From NCBI RefSeq assembly GCF_008831285.2, contig NC_045149.1, positions 8,398,417-8,462,416 on the forward strand: DNA of 64,000 bases. The letters are read 5' to 3'. This document shows positions 60,861 to 64,000 of this stretch, one piece after another (position 1 is the stretch's first letter; each line of letters begins with the position of its first letter). Under the pieces are notes generated by a model that searched no databases, was not told where the DNA came from, and saw only the letters and a list, made by a program, of their open reading frames with translations. A program made the position numbers and the translations under genes. The stretch is from Nymphaea colorata. Its lineage: Eukaryota > Streptophyta > Magnoliopsida > Nymphaeales > Nymphaeaceae.

Positions 60861-60866
60861 TTTATT
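60861..60866 (-). terminator. Possible polyadenylation signal for CCD4
   Basis: AATAAA on the minus strand, about 165 bases beyond the CCD4 stop and inside the hAT-like element. Only 20 bases of original CCD4 3' sequence precede the element, with no signal in them. Inferred; needs transcript ends. Confidence 0.35.
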
Positions 60867-61029
60867 GTTTATAATAAATTAATAATAATAATAATAAATA
60901 CTCTTCCCGCACCGCCGCACCTATATTTTTTGAGATGCGTCGTACCAGCACCCGCACCCGCACCGGCATCGGCACCCGCACCTCGCACCTTGGTGACATA
61001 GTATAATACCTCTTCCAATTCTTATATGA

Positions 61030-63483
61030 TCATTGCCAATTCTTCTGCTTATGCAAATCTCTTTGACAGACAAAGAGGCCATGGAAGCCATAAGGCACCC
61101 TCTGAGGGAGTCTTACAGATGCCACAATGTCAAGCGTGGAGGACTTGGCATCCATCACCATGAAGCTCGACTCCCCGCTTCCCTCGTTGTGTGTGTAAGT
61201 TAACAGATAGCCATCGTCTTCATCGCCACCTTCCTCCTTCCCCACAAAAAAAGGCTCCCCAGCAAAGCATCTCTTCCCAAAACTCCTGTCCACCACAAGT
61301 GTTAGTTGCAGTGCTACAAATTAGATAGTGTGGATATATCCAAGTGACAGGATAGTATAAAAAACTAGGAGATATTTGGCAGTACTCATCAAATTAATAA
61401 GAAAGGCTTTTTATTAGAAAATCCTTTTACCGGCCAGACTACTTGAGCAAACTTTATAAATACTTGAGCATGATTGTCTTTGTTAAAAGTTAAGTATGCT
61501 AAATTAATAGGATCAATCTTACAAAATACATAGCTTGTTAAATTTAATTTCTGCACTTAATATCCATACGAACATCATATCTACATTTTAATTAAAAGAA
61601 AAAATCTTGCAATGGAAAGGACACATACCAGACTTATATCCATAATGGTCTGGTTAACGATTCCTCTATTTACTAGTCACTGGCATTTAACCTCACGAAG
61701 TACATATATTTTATATTCAAAATAAAATAAAGAACAAAGACAAATGCAACTCACAAACTCATAGAATAACCATGTCTATGTTGCCATGTCTTCCTAAAAT
61801 TTACAAGTATCTGCAGTGATTTGAATCTAAATAAGTACATTTTAAGTTTTAATTTTTTAAGGAGGAAGAGAAGGACAAGACCCTTTACCTGGTCGCTACC
61901 ACGCAATCTTCCCCACTTGCTCGATCGAAGTCCAGTTTCACGATGCCGGAGACCTTGATCATCGGATCTAGGATCGCCATGAACGCGTAGCGGCTTTTCC
62001 TGCCTAGGAACTTAGGGTTGATGACCCCCCACTCCAGATTCTTCCTAGAGAGTGCCCTCCTCCCCACCACCTTCCCTTCCCGCAGGTTGATCCTCACCAT
62101 CTCCAAGCAGCAATGTAAGAGATCCATCCTCTCCAGAATGTGCTCCACCGGTACAATGTTTGCTGCCACCAGCACCACCTCCTCCCCTCCCTTCTCATCC
62201 CACGCGTTCACTGAGTGCACGAAGTTGAATCCAGGCACCTCAATCCACTTCATCTCCGACTCGTCGGTGGCATAGCGTGGGATTATCCCCACGCGTGGGA
62301 CTTTCCGGGCCTCGCATCCCATCGGCGGTCCCATTCCTGTGAACATTGCCAGTGGTTTCATGACTATCTGCATGTCGGGAAAGATGGCGTACCGCTCAGT
62401 GATGGCCAAGTCGTGCACGAAGGAAGGTTGCTGGAAGGAGAAAATGGGGATGTCCGGTTGCTTTGTGCCATCGACCCCTATTCTGAAGTAGTTGAGAAAC
62501 GGAGAGATGGGGCCGTACCGAAAGGCGAAGACCTCACCTGTGACAGGGTCCACCTTTGGGTGAGCGGTCATACCCATCCTGAGCTTCCCGCCGAAGTCCC
62601 ACCGGCCAATCGTCTCAACATCGCCGTCCGGCGTGAGCTGCATGGCGTAAGGGAAATCCGACTCCCATAATGCCATGATCGTGTTGTTCATGAATGCAAG
62701 GGCTGTGTTGGCGAGCCCCACGCCATGTACCAGGTTGATCTGGCCAGTAAGCACCCTCACCACGAACACGGCGAGCCTCATGAACCCGGCGACGCCGGCC
62801 AATGCGAAGAAGTTGGGGTAGATAGGCAACCCTGCCTCCTCCTCCTTGGTGAACCTGTATGTGCGGATGAAGCGGCTGCAGAATGTAGCCTGCCCACCGG
62901 AGATCTGTATGGCATGCAACATCCCATCCCCATCAAACAGATGGTAGGCGGCCTTGGGGATGAACTGCGGGTTGGGCCCATTGCGGATGTAAGCGCCGTC
63001 GAGGCAGCTTGGGAGCTGACCTTCAACGGTGCATTTGGTAGGGGGCATTTCGCCGATGGGGGCATAGTTGCCGGCCAAAACGTCCTTGGGGTTGACGGAT
63101 GACTGCAAGGGATGTGGCTCGACGAAGTTGCTTATCAAGTCGTCCAGAGCATTGCAGAGCATTACACGAAGACATGATGGTACTAGTTTGTAAAGTTGTC
63201 TAACAGTGCGAGCTGCGTTCTCCAACGGTGGAGGTGGTTCTTTTCTTTGTTTTCCATTGACTGGCTCTGTAGAATGAGGAGGGGGAGATGGAGTTGCTTC
63301 TATTAAGGCTGTGGTGTCTGTAGTATTTGTTGGGGAGTGAGTTGTGAGTTGAGTTTGGTAAGGTCTCCTTTCTAATCTGATGTTGGTAATGATGGGCAAG
63401 GTGATGGCGAAGGGTGTGGCTTTAGGGGGAGTAGAACTGAGGTTCAGTCGGGGAAATGGAGCATGGAAGGAAATGGCGTCCAT
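61030..63483 (-). CDS. CCD4: Carotenoid cleavage dioxygenase 4 (plastidial), two exons
   Basis: Exon 1 is 63483-61889 and exon 2 is 61285-61030, joined across a 603-bp intron (donor AG|GTAAAG, acceptor GGACAG|G, CTAAC branch-like site about 17 bases before). The product is 616 residues, usual for CCD4. CCD4 enzymes cleave carotenoids at the 9,10 (9',10') double bonds in plastids, often on plastoglobules, giving ionones and related apocarotenoids and limiting pigment. Residues 1-70 are Ser/Thr/Pro-rich, a likely transit peptide. The four iron-binding histidines are visible: H308 (MTAHPK), H357 (FVHDLA), H423 (FNFVHS) and H600 (YGFHGLF). IRNGPNP and LFDGDGMLHA are also conserved. I chose the ATG at 63483 because MDA- is the family start; an in-frame ATG at 63591 would add 36 atypical residues. 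No break is seen, so the gene looks functional. Confidence 0.93.
61286..61888 (-). other. CCD4 intron
   Basis: The split codon (AG + G, Arg532) joins exons in the phase that restores CCD4 homology (VVATR followed by SFGKRCFAGEPFF). CCD4 genes of other plants have zero to two introns. Nothing else is recognisable in it. Confidence 0.85.
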
Positions 63484-64000
63484 TGTTGATGGTGGTAGAA
63501 TTGCAGAGACAGGAAGGCAAAGCTTAGGGTGGCATGGAGGACAGTAGCGGGTTTTATCTTTAACAAAACTTTTTTTTTTTTCAAAATTCAAGATATTTTA
63601 GTCATTAATCCTACTATTTTGGTGCACCAGTATGACACATACTAGGAGGTTCGATTATTTGAAGCAATTAGTGAAAGTTGTTCTTTGGTGTGCATCCTTT
63701 TCTCGGGATCCCATGGAAGGAGACATAGCACGTGATCCTTTGGATGAAAACACGCAGAAAAGTCATCATCTCCGACTGTGGCTTTGAAGGAAGGCGTCAT
63801 TCTCCATCTTTTATGTCCTCAACCTTTCAAAAAGATCATACAGTTCCTACTACCAACTTTCTTACACGATTCATGGCATTTTTTTTTCTTTGTTTTTTTC
63901 TGAAGAAAACTTGGGTCCTATTCAAAAAACATGCTTTTTCACCTTTTTGACTGTGTTCTTTCTTGTGTTCTTTCTTAGGATTCTTTGTTGGTTTCTCCAG
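63484..64000 (-). other. CCD4 upstream region
   Basis: About 500 bases 5' of the CCD4 start. On the minus strand there are an A-run at about 63569-63580, GATAAAACC about 70 bases before the ATG and CACGTG-like CACGTGCTATG near 63730, which is a G-box core. No TATA box can be picked with confidence. Confidence 0.4.

Larger units (their letters stand above)
59539..61001. mobile_element. Non-autonomous hAT-like element beside CCD4, carrying gene-like sequence
   Basis: The flanks are TATAGTAC (59531-59538) and TATAATAC (61002-61009), an 8-bp duplication with one mismatch. The left end reads CTATGATAACAGGGTGCG and the reverse-complemented right end CTATGTCACCAAGGTGCG. Both lead into GGTGCGGGTGCGGG-type sub-terminal repeats (59590-59610 and 60950-60985). 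There is no transposase inside. The 1463-bp interior includes GC-rich, gene-like sequence: a pyrimidine-rich leader near 59790-59830, possible splice signals (CTG|GTGAGC near 59989 and TTTCAG|CAAG near 60079, plus strand) and a dynamin-like fragment on the minus strand. Confidence 0.68.

Noticed and set aside
62215-63102. Plus-strand frames of 151 and 125 codons opposite CCD4
   Set aside because: They are shadows of CCD4 exon 1, which has clear catalytic motifs on the other strand.
1-64000. CRISPR arrays, bacterial operons, tRNA or rRNA genes
   Set aside because: None was seen; the repeats present are LTR sub-repeats, microsatellites and transposon ends, and the setting is a plant nuclear genome.

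Overview
This window is nuclear DNA from a flowering plant, mostly repetitive. It holds one clearly intact host gene: a plastid carotenoid cleavage dioxygenase of the CCD4 class, minus strand, 61030-63483, two exons. I cannot name the species; the evidence for an angiosperm is CCD4, Tat/Ogre-type Ty3/gypsy elements, Ty1/copia, plant L1 and hAT elements.

Layout. 1-1824 is the right end of a long LTR (family B). 2160-6310 is a jumble of decayed Ty1/copia pieces in both orientations. 7031-13226 is a decayed L1-type LINE with a tandemly duplicated 5' region. 13932-19320 is a complete but decayed hAT transposon with a perfect 8-bp target duplication. 19329-25544 is AT-rich sequence with a LINE scrap, an inverted-repeat element, a dispersed repeat, a GC-rich frameshifted gene of unknown function (23235-24012) and a small hAT-like MITE (24837-25173).

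25545-56203 is one 30.7-kb insertion of an Ogre/Tat-like retrotransposon (family A) in the form LTR-internal-LTR-internal-LTR, with a single pair of 5-bp target duplications (CATGA). Both internal copies encode a plant mobile domain (PMD) protein upstream of gag-pro and an RT-RNaseH-second RNaseH-integrase pol. Both share the same stops and frameshifts in pol, so the tandem form probably arose by unequal LTR-LTR crossing over after the element had died. A deletion later fused integrase of copy 1 to the middle LTR, and a family-B solo LTR (50769-54173, target duplication CTTTG) inserted into the 3' LTR.

56209-59538 holds the other half of the interrupted host repeat, a GC-rich degenerate repeat, weak copia-like priming motifs, a degenerate TTATCTCATA repeat and a long GA microsatellite. 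59539-61001 is a hAT-like element sitting 20 bp beyond the CCD4 stop codon; it carries what looks like a captured first exon of a DRP3-type dynamin gene and may supply the CCD4 polyadenylation signal.

I found no new enzymatic or defence system. The most interesting items are the PMD-carrying Ogre-like tandem array, an LTR sequence block shared by two otherwise different LTR families, and the gene-fragment-carrying hAT element in the CCD4 3' UTR. All domain calls were made by eye from translated sequence; no database search was run.
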